In this document: positions 1 through 10,389 of the stretch, piece by piece
Layout: the number at the start of each line of letters is the position of its first letter
Position numbering within the stretch: the first letter of the stretch is position 1
Assembly (NCBI GenBank): GCA_021018815.1
Contig: JAITYX010000012.1
Span: forward strand, 6,745,001 to 6,809,000
Reading direction: 5' to 3'
Origin: Talinum fruticosum
Lineage: Eukaryota; Streptophyta; Magnoliopsida; Caryophyllales; Talinaceae
Length of the DNA stretch: 64,000 bases
Notes under the pieces: generated by a model
What the model was told of the DNA's origin: nothing
Databases searched by the model: none
Seen by the model: only the letters and a program-made list of their open reading frames with translations
Made by a program: the position numbers and the translations under genes

Positions 1-66
1 TCGATCTATTTCCCTCTAACAAAGTTTCGTGTAAGTATGGAATGCCTTTCATCAAAAAGGGGAGAT
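1..66 (+). other. 3' end of family S internal region with polypurine tract
   Basis: The stretch ends in a purine-rich tract (AAAAAGGGGAGAT, about 53-66) immediately before an LTR that starts TGAAG. The same string ('AAGTATGGAATGCCTTTCAT' plus purines) precedes the second LTR at 2748 and, reversed, the LTR at 28186. It is therefore the polypurine tract for plus-strand priming of a family S retrotransposon whose body lies left of the window. Confidence 0.75.
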
Positions 67-1598
67 TGAAGACTCGGACAACTGTTCTATATCTTTCCGA
101 GTCATGCAAAAGGAATCGGGTATAACGATGACATTCATATAGTGTTTTGATTCCAAGGCATTCTCTCGTGTCTTAGAAACTTACTTGAGTGAAATAGTAT
201 CTTTTTATGCGATTTGGTCTTCACTTATCTCTTTAATCGCTTTTTAGTTAGCGACTCGTAAAACTTGTTCTTTATTCCGAGTCCACTCTCACTCGGAATC
301 CGACTTGTGATTATTTACTCTATTGTTTACAAAGTCAGCATTCGTAGTTCTTTTCGTGCTTAGTCTACATCAAGTATTTCCCACTCGATATTCGTTATGG
401 AACTTGATTCTTTGCTTCAGACTAAGTCATATGGAATTCCGAGTATCATGGATATTAGACTCGTAAAATTCCATTTCTTCTCCGACTCGGATAATCTGTT
501 GGTTAATTATCATGATTATATTATTATCTCGTGTCTAACCTTGGACCAAAGTATTTTATACTTTGAGAACCGAAGGTGTTTTACTTTTGTAGGTTATTCA
601 ATCGAGGATATCTTTTCAAACTACAAAAGTAGCCGGCTTCGAACATCAAATCACCAGCAGAGATGGCTTTTCACCTACACTCGCTCTAGTCCCGTAAGAT
701 TGTGTCGAAGCCGTCCGCTTCCATATCCGGAAAACCTGAACGCTAAGCCTAACGGTGGTTTCCACCTCATTTTTCAAGACACAACCGATGGTTTTGGGAC
801 TTCCAAGAGAGTTAAACCGTTGTCCAACGTCCATATTTCAACGGATACTTTCCGAGTGACTCGTAAAGCCTTTCACAACGGTCACGAGAGGACTCTCGGT
901 CAGCGAGATGAAGATAACGGCTACTCTGCCCGGTCATCTATAAAAGGAAGCCACCTCACAAGACTTGAAGAAGAGCGGAACATATTGTCAATACACCAAC
1001 TTGATCAAAGTTATTGTATTTACTTTCAATCTTCAACTTACAACTCCCACTCGTAATTCATTACTTTCGAGTTGTAAGGTCTTGTACTGCGATTACAAAC
1101 ACTTCTTACATTCTTTGTAAGGTCCCTTGACTAAGCCGTAAGGGTTAACTCAGCTTAGTTGTCCCTAGCTGTAAGGGTTATCTCAGCTAGGAAGTACTAG
1201 ATCGGATAAGGGAATTTCGAGTCTAGGAAAACTTGTATAGAGTTGTCTAAGGGAGCAACTCGGGTTCGATCAAGTTCACGGTATTTTGTGGACTCAAAAT
1301 AGTGGATTTGACTTCGTGTCCGGATTGACACGGGCCGTGGTTTTCTCGCCCCGGGAGGGTTTCCACGTAAATTCTCTCGTGTTCTATTTCCGAGTTCATT
1401 CTAGACTCGGACATCCCCGCTGAACGTGTTTACTCTAATTCATTACATTCCGAGTCCATTATTTTCCGACTCCTTGCTTAGACTCGGAATCTGTCTTTGT
1501 CTCTTCTCTCGTCAAAAGGTGTGCGCTTTTGCAAAGAATTTTTCATCACCCTATTCACCCCCTCTAGGGTGACTCGGACTCTCCCGAGCAAACCTTCG
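67..1598 (+). mobile_element. Family S retrotransposon LTR, complete
   Basis: Long terminal repeat of about 1.53 kb. It starts TGAAGACTCGG directly after a polypurine tract and ends ...GCAAACCTTCG. The reverse copy at 26973-28186 has the same ends, TGAAG and CTTCA, and there the borders are fixed by a target duplication. A hairpin (CACCCT...AGGGTG, 1547-1571) lies near the 3' end and is shared with the reverse copy. 'CTATTCACCCCCTCTAG' near LTR ends recalls SIRE-type Copia elements, but no pol is present to prove the class. The reading frame at 397-1056 inside it has no recognisable domain and I treat it as chance. Confidence 0.75.
938..946 (+). promoter_or_regulatory. TATA box of family S LTR
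   Basis: CTATAAAAG inside the LTR, followed by a stretch also conserved in the reverse copy (near 27500-27550, where the box itself has decayed). The position, about 870 bp into the LTR, fits a U3/R border. Confidence 0.55.
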
Positions 1599-2235
1599 GT
1601 TTCTATGTCCGATGAGTTTCGGACCACTCTCCACTCTCTCAAACATGTCCTTTAAAACCTGGTTATTAATTAGAAGACTGCGCGAGTCCCAAATCGGGAA
1701 AACCAGGACCTCATAATTGAGCTTAAGGAGATTATCAAGCAACAGCGCGAGCAGCTTCAACTTCTCCAAAAACGACGGTTGAAGACTGCCGAGGACTCAA
1801 ACACTACTAATACTTCGAGGAGTCCTCCAGCCCATCTAAGTCTACCTCAACCGAGGTAGAAGAGGCAGCTGAGGAAGCAACTACGGAAGAAGCTCGGAGT
1901 TGAAGAAGGAGGAGAAGAGGATAAAGACAAAGCAGAGGCCGCTCAATCTAAGGGCCAAGGTGCACTAAAACAAGCACTAGAGCTTATCTCCTCGGATCAT
2001 GTTCTAATGAAGTTGGTCGATCAAAAGTAGTTGTCTCGAAGCATCGCCAGCTGGTGTCTTCAAGGAAGACGAGCCCGAGGACGATGTGTCCTTGATTCAC
2101 AAAACCAGGACGAGAGCGATTCTAGACATTCCAGTGATGCGATCGCCCAGTTCATCCACTTCTACACAAGCATACACGCGTAGGCACACTACTCGTCCCT
2201 TCTCTTCTAGACAACCAGCCTCCTCTTCTTAGTTC
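1599..2235 (+). pseudogene. Family S accessory gene, C-terminal remnant
   Basis: Broken coding remnant of the gene that lies intact enough to recognise in the reverse copy (29886 down to 28570). Shared pieces are a Gln/Leu-rich coiled-coil-like segment near 1680-1790, an acidic Glu-rich stretch near 1855-1925, a 'LISSD' block near 1985, an 'EDEPEDDV'-like block near 2065 and a Ser/Arg-rich end at about 2230. Several stops and frame changes are present. No gag or pol lies between the LTR and this remnant, so the element is internally deleted or belongs to a non-autonomous subfamily. The match to the reverse copy is by eye. Confidence 0.5.
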
Positions 2236-2747
2236 ATCTCTTTTCTATGTTTCTGTTTTTCATTTTTTTGTGTCCAACATCGGTTGTACTTATATGCTAT
2301 TTTCTTCCCCCTTTTTGATGAAATGCATAGGAGGAGAAAATATAGAAAACTTTGATGTTTAGTTTAGGGAGTTCCTCCCTTGTTGTTTTTTTTAAGTATT
2401 TGTATTATTATTGTTTTTCCGAGCAATGAATGGTTTTTACTTTTCCGAGCAAACTTGTTTATGAGTTACATATTTATCTTGCCTTGATGCTCCGATACTT
2501 AATTCTATAACATAATCGCTCTGGATATATTCTATTTCTTTTTCTTTGCTCTAATTTATTATCCGCACAACTGTTTTGAGTAATGATATGATCCGAGCTG
2601 CACTTTATAAGTATCTCCAATCACTCTCTACTCGATACCTAAGAGAACATTATTTCCTGTTCTAATCATTGACAATGAAAACTCATGTTTTGAACTAAGA
2701 AGTTTCTATCTTAAGTATGGAATGCCTTTCATAAAAAATGAAGAGAT
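2236..2747 (+). other. Family S 3' untranslated region and polypurine tract
   Basis: Non-coding stretch between the accessory gene remnant and the second LTR. It includes the block 'GGAGGAGAAAATATAGAAAA' and 'TTTAGGGAGTTCCTCCC', which recur reversed at 28440-28560. It ends in the polypurine tract AAAAAATGAAGAGAT just before 2748. Confidence 0.6.
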
Positions 2748-2968
2748 TGAAGACTCGGGTATAAGTCTCTATCTCTCTTAGGTTTTGATTCTAAGTCATT
2801 CTGCGTATTATAGAAATTCTTATCTAAGTTTTTATAACCGACTCGAAAGCGCTTTATTGCATATCTCCTATAGTGGTGTTTCGACTCACTTAGACATCAC
2901 TCGAACCATCGTATGCTTAAATAATTTCTCTAACACTTTTATTCCGAGCACTCGACTTTGTATTTCAA
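2748..2968 (+). mobile_element. Family S second LTR, truncated
   Basis: Starts TGAAGACTCGGG and follows the LTR pattern for about 220 bp. The sequence then changes abruptly near 2969 into reverse transcriptase coding sequence of Tat copy A. The rest of the LTR is missing, so a deletion or recombination joined the two elements here. Confidence 0.65.
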
Positions 2969-4755
2969 CGCGCAGGGATAGATCCAAGCATAGTAGAACA
3001 TAAAATTCCACTCTATGAAGATGCTAAGCTAGTTAAGTAGAAACTTAGGAGGATGAAACCAGAGTGGGCCCTAAAACTGAAAGTAGAGTTTCAAAAGCAA
3101 CTAGACGATGGTTTCATTACGGTAGTTCGCTATCCTCAACGGGTAGCAAATGTAGTGCAAGTCCCAAAGAAGATATGGAAGGGTTAGGATGTGCTTCGAC
3201 TTCGGGGATTTGAATGAGGAAAGCCCCAAGGAACACTTTCCACTACCTCACATAGACGTTTTAGTTTACAACAAGGCTAATCATGCCTTACTCTCATTCA
3301 TAAATGGTTGTGCTGGATATAACCAAGTAAAGATATCTAAGGAAGACATGGATAAAACGACCTTCATCACTAAACTAGGGACATATTCTTATGTTGTAAT
3401 GCCTTTGGACTCAAGAATACTGGAGCCACATATCGGAGAACGACGACAACCTTACTCGCACAACAAGATACACAAGGAGGCTAAAGTCTAAATGAATGAC
3501 ATGATCATCAAGTCCAAGGATAGGGCGGGGGACCTACCTAGCCTTCGGAAATTCTTCGAATGATTGCGGAAACACAACATGCTCCTTAGCCATAGAAATG
3601 TGCCTTTGGGGTAACCTTAGGCAAGCTGGTAGGTTAGTTAGTTAGTCTGCGAGGAATCAAAGTTGATCCATCCAAGATCAAAATTGACTATGATCTCGCG
3701 AACCAATCATCAAGACGCTCAAAAGGGAAAGAAGCCTATTTTGGACAATGAGTGCTAAACAACATTCACAAAAGTTAAGGGATACATCGCTAATCCACTT
3801 GTCTTAATTAAGCCACAACCTAGGAAACCATTTCTTTTATACCTCGCCACAATAGGGACTACAATGGGAGCCATGTTAGCTCAACGGAATAAGGAAGAAG
3901 AACATGCGGTGTATTATTTAAGCAAGAAATTCTTAGAGTACGAGACCCGATATACTCACATAGAGAAAATCTCATTGGCTTTAGTCTAGACCACTAAGAA
4001 ACTTAGACATTACATGCTACCCCACACGGTACAAGCAGCATCGCCAATGGACCTTATCATGTGTATTCTCAAACAACCAACTATCGGTAATAAGATAGCA
4101 AGTTGGAGGATCATGTTATTAGAACTTGAACTCAATTACGTCCCATAAAAGGCAACTAATGGGAGGTTAGTATCAGAATTCCTAGCTAATCTGCCAAGCG
4201 GTTGAAGCACAATCGGAGCACTTTGACTTTTCATTCGAGGGCATCTTATAGGTAAGTGTTTACCTGTGGATGATGTATTTCCACGACGCTTCCAATCATA
4301 AGGTTTTTAAGTAGGAATCCTTTTAGTCTCGCTAGAGGAGCGCATACTCCTATTTTAGTTAAATTAGATTTTGAGGTCACGAACAATGCTGCAAAATATG
4401 AGGCATGTATTACCGGACTACAAGCTGCTATAGAGATAGGAGCCAAGAACATCGGGTTCTACAGACAACTCAAGTTTGATCATCAATCGATTTCGCAAAG
4501 CCGAAAGGTATGAAGTAAGGCCTTTGCACCCTACCAAGCACACTTGATGGAATTAACAAAACATTTCGACAACATATCATACACATACCTTCCTAAGGAT
4601 GACAATCAATTTGCGGATGCCTTAGCCAAATTGGCATCCATGATCAATATCCCTAATGGCATTCATTTAATGCCTATGAATATAGAACGAAGAAGTCTCG
4701 CTTGTAGACTTATATGTGTTCGAAGTGTCTAGTATCGACCAAAGTAGTTAGTACT
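2969..4755 (+). pseudogene. Tat copy A: RT - RNase H - archaeal-type RNase H remnant
   Basis: Decayed pol of a Ty3/gypsy Tat-clade element. RT starts near 2980 with 'IDPSIVEHKIPLYEDAK', continues through the frame at 3189-3491 ('LPHIDVLV', 'GYNQVKI') and carries a damaged catalytic motif: the YVDD seen in copies B and D reads V-stop-MNDM near 3487. The RT thumb is shortened by a deletion. The RNase H follows near 3790-4190 ('LLYLAT', 'KKFLEYETRYTHIEK'). The second, archaeal-like RNase H follows near 4245-4735, with YFHDASN where YFDGASN is expected and 'ADALAKLASMINIPNGIH' near its end. The dual RNase H marks the Tat clade. It stops at 4755 before the integrase, where a reverse LTR begins. 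Confidence 0.85.
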
Positions 4756-6030
4756 TGTAGGAACCAGCGGCTCTGCCCGTCCGTCCAACCGGGGGCTGAA
4801 AAGGGTCGAAGTTTCCCTAAGGAATGTTGGGTTTCTTTCTTGAAGATTCTTTTTGAAGACTATTTTGAAAGTTTATTAGAAATGGGGATGTACCTCTTAT
4901 TGAGATTTCCAATTTTATAATTGAATTTGGAACAGATTAATCAAAATAATGATTGGCGGTTTTATTTATCTTATTTTAGAAATTATTTTTGAAAATCTCG
5001 GGATATTATTTCATAATTTAAGAAAATAACAAAAATTTAAATTCAATTCTATAGCAAGGCTTTTGGACCAAAACGAGTGTGAAAACATCGGCTTGGACCA
5101 AAGCCTTGCCCAGATGACTTTCTAGTGTCGACAAGAGCCAAGCATCAGTACGGTTCTTCGGCGCCGGTCATGGGCCGTGACTGTGGGGATCGGTCTCATT
5201 AAATGGATTAAGCTGTCAGAAATAAAATTGACTTTTTGCTATTTTAAATCAGAAATGCCGAGGTGCACTTTAGAGAAATAAAATGAAGAAGGGGGAGTCG
5301 CCAACTAGTTTTGAGAAATAAAAACTAACAAAAATAAAAAGAACACTCTTCCAATTTTAGTATGGGAAAAGTAAGCTTGAAAAAGATTTAAAAGTTGACT
5401 CCATTAGTGTAGAATTGAGAATCTAGATTCGGGGTGAAGGTACGATATGTAGGGATAAGTCTGTTATATTCCGCCCGTCAACAGACGACCTCTAATAATT
5501 TAAGATGTGAGTTAAAGAAATATGTTTCAAGCAAGCATACGTTATACGAATACAGGAATTTAAATCAACTAATGCATGAATAAACAAAAAAATTATGAAA
5601 GAGATAAAGGATAACGGTAAAGAAAGCAGTAAGGGGAAGCGAAAGGAGAGCGATAAAAATAAATTACAACGGGCGGGAGTAATTGAAAACGATTATATAT
5701 CCACAATATGGAAAGCGATAAAATGCAATAATTAAATAAACCATTAGAGGTCAGTAAAGGAATTTAACCCATTTAGGTTGTCCTACCTGCTAATCTTGAT
5801 CTTGAATTGGATCTAGAAGCGTGATGGTGGATGAACAAGTACTCGACAATGGCTTTTTGTGAAGTTTGGTGGATGTAGAATGATGTATGAAAATAATGAA
5901 GGTTAGGAGATCGAATAATATGACGGTATTGTTTTAAAGAGTAGTAAGGGTTAGTTGAAAATGAGCCAAGAGATTAGAATACCACAAAGCATTCAGTAGC
6001 TCTTAGCTTAATCTTAGCAACATGAATGGA
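4756..6030 (-). mobile_element. Tat LTR fragment, reverse, U3 missing (probable 3' LTR of D)
   Basis: On the reverse strand this is the R-U5 part of a Tat LTR, ending GGTTCCTACA at 4756. It aligns by eye with the 3' LTR of B (about 19500-20450) and with the 5' LTR of E (about 45000-45828) along most of its length. The first 800 bp or so (U3 with TATA box) are absent; a plant-mobile-domain gene fragment occupies that place. The five bases before it (GTACT) interrupt copy A between the second RNase H and the integrase, so it marks an insertion into A. No second copy of GTACT plus A sequence was found to confirm the site. Confidence 0.75.
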
Positions 6031-7316
6031 ACCCCAATGATCTCTTGGTGGAGGCCGAAAGCCATGTCTTATCTCTCATCATCTTTACCACGGTAAGCTT
6101 ATTGGCTTCATTTTCTTCCTTTATGTGTTTGAAATGGTATCTTCTACTAAAATCTTGTTGGATTTCCATTATGTAGAAGGGCACCATTCAGAGCAGTGGT
6201 GCCATTGGAAAATTCATCGAGACCTTCAAGGAGCTTAATTACCCCTTGGAGTAAATCATGAACACTCCAGGTTTGGCCCTCCCTTTATTACTTTAAATCA
6301 TTTGTGTGGTCGAAAAGACCATGACCGTACTCGAGCGATTAGTGAGCAGTTTTAGGACACCTCAAATGCTTTTCATCTCCCATTTGGGGAAATGACTACC
6401 ACATCTCTTGATATTTGCTATTCTTTTAGGCTTGGGATTCTCGGAGGAACCTCTAGTTTACGACCAGAATTTATACAAAAATTGTGACTATTTGCTTCAC
6501 CTCTTCGGTCCTATTTGTAGTCAATTTCCTCAAGCCAAACTCTTTAAATACACCATTCTTCTCAAGGTCTTTAAAAATATTGAGTTGTGGGCTCAATACA
6601 CTCCACAACAATAGGTGTGGATAGTGTTGGCCCTTATGCTAAGGATGTCATCGTTTCGGACCAAGCTTCCAAAGCATACGTCCACTATTTTGTGAACTTA
6701 GCAGACTTAGACAAAATTAAAGATCTTAATTGGGGTGTGCCAGCCTATACTTATCTCATAAGCGGTTTGTGTTCTGGGGCAAGGCATATAACTAGCTGAA
6801 AAGGACCTGCTGAATTACATGCCCTTGTGTGGTTTGTGAAAGGTTATCGAGGCATGCTCATCATTATTTTGAATCCCCAAAACATCTTATCTTGCATGGA
6901 TAAGGATCTTATTTGCAAACTCCCAGCCATGGTTGCACGAGTGTTTCCCTCAACTTTCACCTGGTTCAAGAAACCATCCTTCTTTTTCGGCTTTGGTAGC
7001 GTGGGCTAAAGTCCACCTCTAAGAGCGAAAAGCTCATGACATTACTCCTTTAGGTCCGCCTCTAAACCACGTGGCCATAGTACGACGCTTTTATGCTTTA
7101 TATTTTGAGCTAGAATTGTCAAAAAAGTTTCTTCCTTTCAACCTAATTTTTTTGCACGAACCCACGACTCGTGGTGTGCTTGTGGGCACAGCCGGGCTTG
7201 GCTGCCCGGCTTTGCTAGTTCATGCTTGTCTTCTCATAGGTCCTGTATGTGCAGGCCAATTTTCACCATTGGACCCAAACTCACCTTCTTCTAAGCCTCC
7301 GCGTAGCGCGGTAGTT
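6021..7316 (+). pseudogene. Plant mobile domain (PMD)-like gene fragment with an intron
   Basis: Reads from about 6021/6036 ('MISWWRPKAMSYLSSS') through a likely intron (donor CACG|GTAAGC at 6093-6096, acceptor TTATGTAG at about 6176) into 'KGTIQSSGAIGKFIETFKEL'. Next come 'AFHLPFGEMTTTSLDI' (6365-6410), then after one frameshift 'FAILLGLGFSEEPLVY' (6408-6614), and 'KAYVHYFVNLADLDKIKDLNWG' split over 6660-6735. The 'FHLPFGEMT..L.DI..LLGL' and '..W G.PA..YL..GL' patterns are typical of the aminotransferase-like plant mobile domain, a protein family shared by host genes and by transposons. It has stops and at least two frameshifts and cannot be functional. It lies between an LTR remnant lacking U3 and reversed Tat 3' UTR, so it was probably carried in by an element. 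Confidence 0.6.
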
Positions 7317-8480
7317 TAGTGAAAGATGAATTTTGCTTGAGGTTCCGTTTGGCTCCTATTGGTACCTTGGTGAGCAGGTTACGCCATAAATCTGGTATAA
7401 TACGTGGCCTCCTTTTTTTCCTAAGATCCACCATGGACAATGTTTTATTTTCGCTCCATAACTCAAGAGGAGCAACTAGGTGTCTTTATACTCGATTCTT
7501 GGATATGGATTTGTCCTATGTTTAATATTTGGGATGAATTATGACGCGATTGGTAAGTCTCCATTTACCTTCTTGTGTGATTAAATTCCTAGTGTGGAAA
7601 TTAACTTTATCTCTACAGACTTCTTCTGGATGACATCTATATTCCGAGTCCCGATGTTGATGTATCTTAACCTGGAGAGTCCCCATTATGTTAGGATTTC
7701 GGAAATTCGTGAGTCCAAATGTGTGGGGCACCCACTTTCAAAAAACATGAAAGAAGTAAGAGTATTATGCTCTTTTAGTTTTAGTTAAATGCTAAAAGTA
7801 TCTTGTTAACACAATGAATTTACAGATACAATCAGGAACAATCTCGAACAGTCTCCATTAAACTCTAGTATGCCATCGAGCTTTCAAGGACTTGTTTACC
7901 GATCGAACATTCCAAACATTTTGGGTGAGCTTCGTTAGTTAAAGTGCTAACTCATGGGCTTCTAGTAGATTTGCTAGTTGCTCTATTACTTTTACAAGAT
8001 CGTTGATCTAGGTCTCCTCCATTGGGAAGTTTCCTTGGAAGCTCCAATGCTTAAACACGTTCCTCTAGTCAATAAATGTCATCCAATAATAATGCTTGGA
8101 GTTGGTTCTTCATGTCGTCCCTCTTGGCGCTCTCATGTGCATAATGCCTCATAGGCGGGGCCAAGTACTTTCGCACTGGGCCTAGTTCTTCTAGTGCTAG
8201 ACCTAACTTTTCCAAGGCCAGCATGGACATCATGCCTTTGCAAGCGCTTGACCCTTATGGAAATCTGTATGATTTTTATTGTATGTCATATAGTGGACCT
8301 TATCATTAGGCCTCTTAACCGACTTGGGACCACGGGGCTAGTTCTTCGCAAGCTGCTAGTGATAGACGAGTTTCCACTTCGATCATGGAGGAGTTTGGCA
8401 ACTATATCTTTGGTGATGCTTTCGACAATTAAGATTGAATAACCTCTTGTAGGGTGCTTAATTAATGTTAATGTTAAGTC
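7317..8480 (-). other. Reversed Tat 3' untranslated region (probable 3' part of D)
   Basis: Read on the reverse strand, this matches 17273-18500 of copy B block by block, for example 'AAGTTAATTTCCAC' (about 7590-7603 reversed versus 18175), 'GAGCGAAAATA' and 'GGAGGCCA'. In B that segment lies between the antisense gene and the 3' LTR. Here it therefore points to a reverse-strand Tat element whose LTR is the fragment at 4756-6030. No coding sequence is recognisable. The frames at 7319, 7594 and 8194 are chance. Confidence 0.6.
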
Positions 8481-8559
8481 TAGGTAAGTGGGATCTGTTC
8501 GTTTTTATCCGAAACGTCAATGAGTCTAAATCGCTTCTTAGTTTACATCCATTAGATCC

Positions 8560-9255
8560 GAAGTCTAGGGGTTATGGGTGAGTGATGAAGAAGATGTCTA
8601 TGAAACGAGAAGTAATCGTGACAACAATAGTGATGACTTCTAGGGCACACCACCCTTTGAAGAAGAAGACTTTTGGGGAGATACTAAAGGTCCTACAGTC
8701 CAATTTCTTACTAGATCTGGATGACACAATGCACCCCGGGTCCACAACAGACTCGGAAAGCCCCAAAAAGCCTAAAGCTACGGAAGAGGAAGACCTAATC
8801 CTTAAGCAACTCCAGAAACAATCTGGCAATTAATATGTGCTTCCCAAAAACATAGACAGGCCTTGATTGATGTACTCGGTTAGATCGAGGTCTTTCATGA
8901 AACTCTGTAAGAGGAAGTGGTAGGATTGGTTAATAGTGGGGATGGAACAATTACCTTTGATCGGAAAGATCTCCCGGAAGAAGGCATTGCAATAATGCCC
9001 TTTACTCGAACCATAACTTGCATCAAAAAGTGTGTTCCCTTAACCTTGGTAGACGATGGATCAACGATGAAACGTATGTCCCCGGAGAACTACAAGAAGG
9101 TTAGGAATTAGGGAGCAACGACTCTCTAAGCGATTGTCCATCTCCGAGCTTACGACAATTCTAACGAGCAGTCTTGGGAACAATGACCTTGCCAATTAAT
9201 ATAGGGCTAGTAGAAAGGAACATCGAATTCTAAGTCCTAGATATCCAAGCTACAT
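8560..9255 (+). pseudogene. Tat B: gag end and aspartic protease region
   Basis: Begins with an acidic linker ('SDEEDVYETRS', 'FEEEDFWGD') also present in D and E. 'EEVVGLVNSGDGTITFDRKD' follows in the frame at 8917-9111, then 'LTLVDDGSTM', where DDGS is the expected retropepsin active-site motif of Tat elements (one catalytic Asp per subunit). The flap and C-terminal part ('RAYDNS', 'LGTMTLPI'-like) run to about 9250 but are interrupted by stops at about 9110, 9130 and 9190. The active-site residues are kept, the frame is not. Confidence 0.75.
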
Positions 9256-10095
9256 TCAATTTACTTATAAGATGCCTTTAGTTACACGATCATCGGGCGG
9301 TGCCCTCTATACAACATCGAAAGTTATGATGATCATTAAAGGTCAAGTAACTATCAACGGGGATAACCTTTGTGCTACTATCACTTCTAAAGAATCCGTA
9401 GTTGAGATCGAGCATGATGCCAATGATGAGGAACTATATGGATTTGAGACTGTCGCTACCTTAGAAAGAGATGAAGCACCTCTTAACTTCAGTCCTTATG
9501 GCCACCCTAGTGTCTATTCGATGCTTAGGACGAAGGGATATCTTCCAGGTCTCGTTGCAGGCCGAAAGGCATACCACCCTACTTTGCTACCTCCTGAACC
9601 AACTAATAACTAGAACTTCGGGCTAGGGTATCAACCTACTGCTAAGGAAATAGCCTAAGCCAAGTGGGAAATTCATACTAATAGGATCGCATCGCACACA
9701 GTCCGCTCTATCAAGCCCTTTTCCTATACTCGTGAACGGACGAGTTCTTAAAAGAAGGAGATAACTTCCCTTATTATGGTTTTCCTGAGCCCTACTATAT
9801 GAAGGAAAAGGGCATCCTAGTACTTGGTTTGGAGATTTTTCAGTGACTACTATATTTAGGAGAAGGAGGCACCCTACCTCCTTGAAGAGGGACAATCCAC
9901 ACGAGACTGGACCAATCTCACTAGGAATAATCTTTTTACTCTATTGTTTGGACAAGAGGGTAACCAAGAAGGGAATTCGGTCTCGATAATGTCACGAGCT
10001 ATGTCGCACCCGTAGTTCGATCCGTCAAGGTTCATCACCGACGTTAATGTTGAATGGTCCAAGCATGTCACTTGGATTGAAGCCAAGGAGAGCTA
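9256..10095 (+). pseudogene. Tat B: pol segment between protease and RT
   Basis: Frame 9272-9613 holds 'VMMIIKGQVTINGDNLCATI', 'DEELYGFETVATLERDEAPL' and 'SVYSMLRTKGYLPGLVAGRK'. Its equivalents are found in D (26930 down to 26600) and E (49150-49704). It continues broken to about 10095 with 'HVTWIEAKES'-like sequence. The function of this Tat-specific segment is not known to me. Conservation over three copies shows it is part of the polyprotein. Confidence 0.75.
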
Positions 10096-10380
10096 AGAAT
10101 TCATTGTCAACCTAGCAAGCACATCCTCTTTCTGTCTAGTACTAGGGCTTGTGTTTCTCCTTCGATATTTCTAGTTCTTTTTCCAATTCTGTCATTTCGG
10201 TTCTGTGTTTTCGGTTATTGAGTCTAATGTACTCATTGCCTCATTCAATAAAGTGAACCTTTCCGCTTACTCTTTGCCTCCTCTTGCTTTCAATTGTTTT
10301 GCCTCTAATGATGAATAAAAGATCCCTAAAGAATTTATAAAAGCTATAAAAGATCATGAAAATCACTCACAAATAATAGA
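10096..10380 (+). other. T-rich spacer between protease part and RT (possible intron)
   Basis: A U-rich segment without clear coding sense separates 'EFIVNLAS' from 'IPKEFIKAIKDHENHS' at about 10320. The same spacer occurs in E (about 50025-50165) and D (about 26070-25900). Ogre elements of the Tat clade are known to carry an intron between protease and RT. I cannot place convincing GT and AG sites here. Confidence 0.35.
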
Positions 10381-10389
10381 GGAAACAAG

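Noticed and set aside
397..1056. 219-codon open frame in the left LTR
   Set aside because: It overlaps the TATA box and U3/R region of an LTR, has no domain-like pattern, and the reverse LTR copy does not keep it.
2969..4755. Integrated pararetrovirus (caulimovirid) polymerase
   Set aside because: RT is followed by two RNase H domains and, in other copies, an integrase and LTRs; no movement or coat protein motif is present. This is a Ty3/gypsy Tat element.
5285..5305. Primer-binding site GGGGGAGTCGCCA reversed
   Set aside because: Alignment with E and B shows it lies inside the LTR, 540 bp from the LTR end, so the likeness to a Tat primer site is probably chance.
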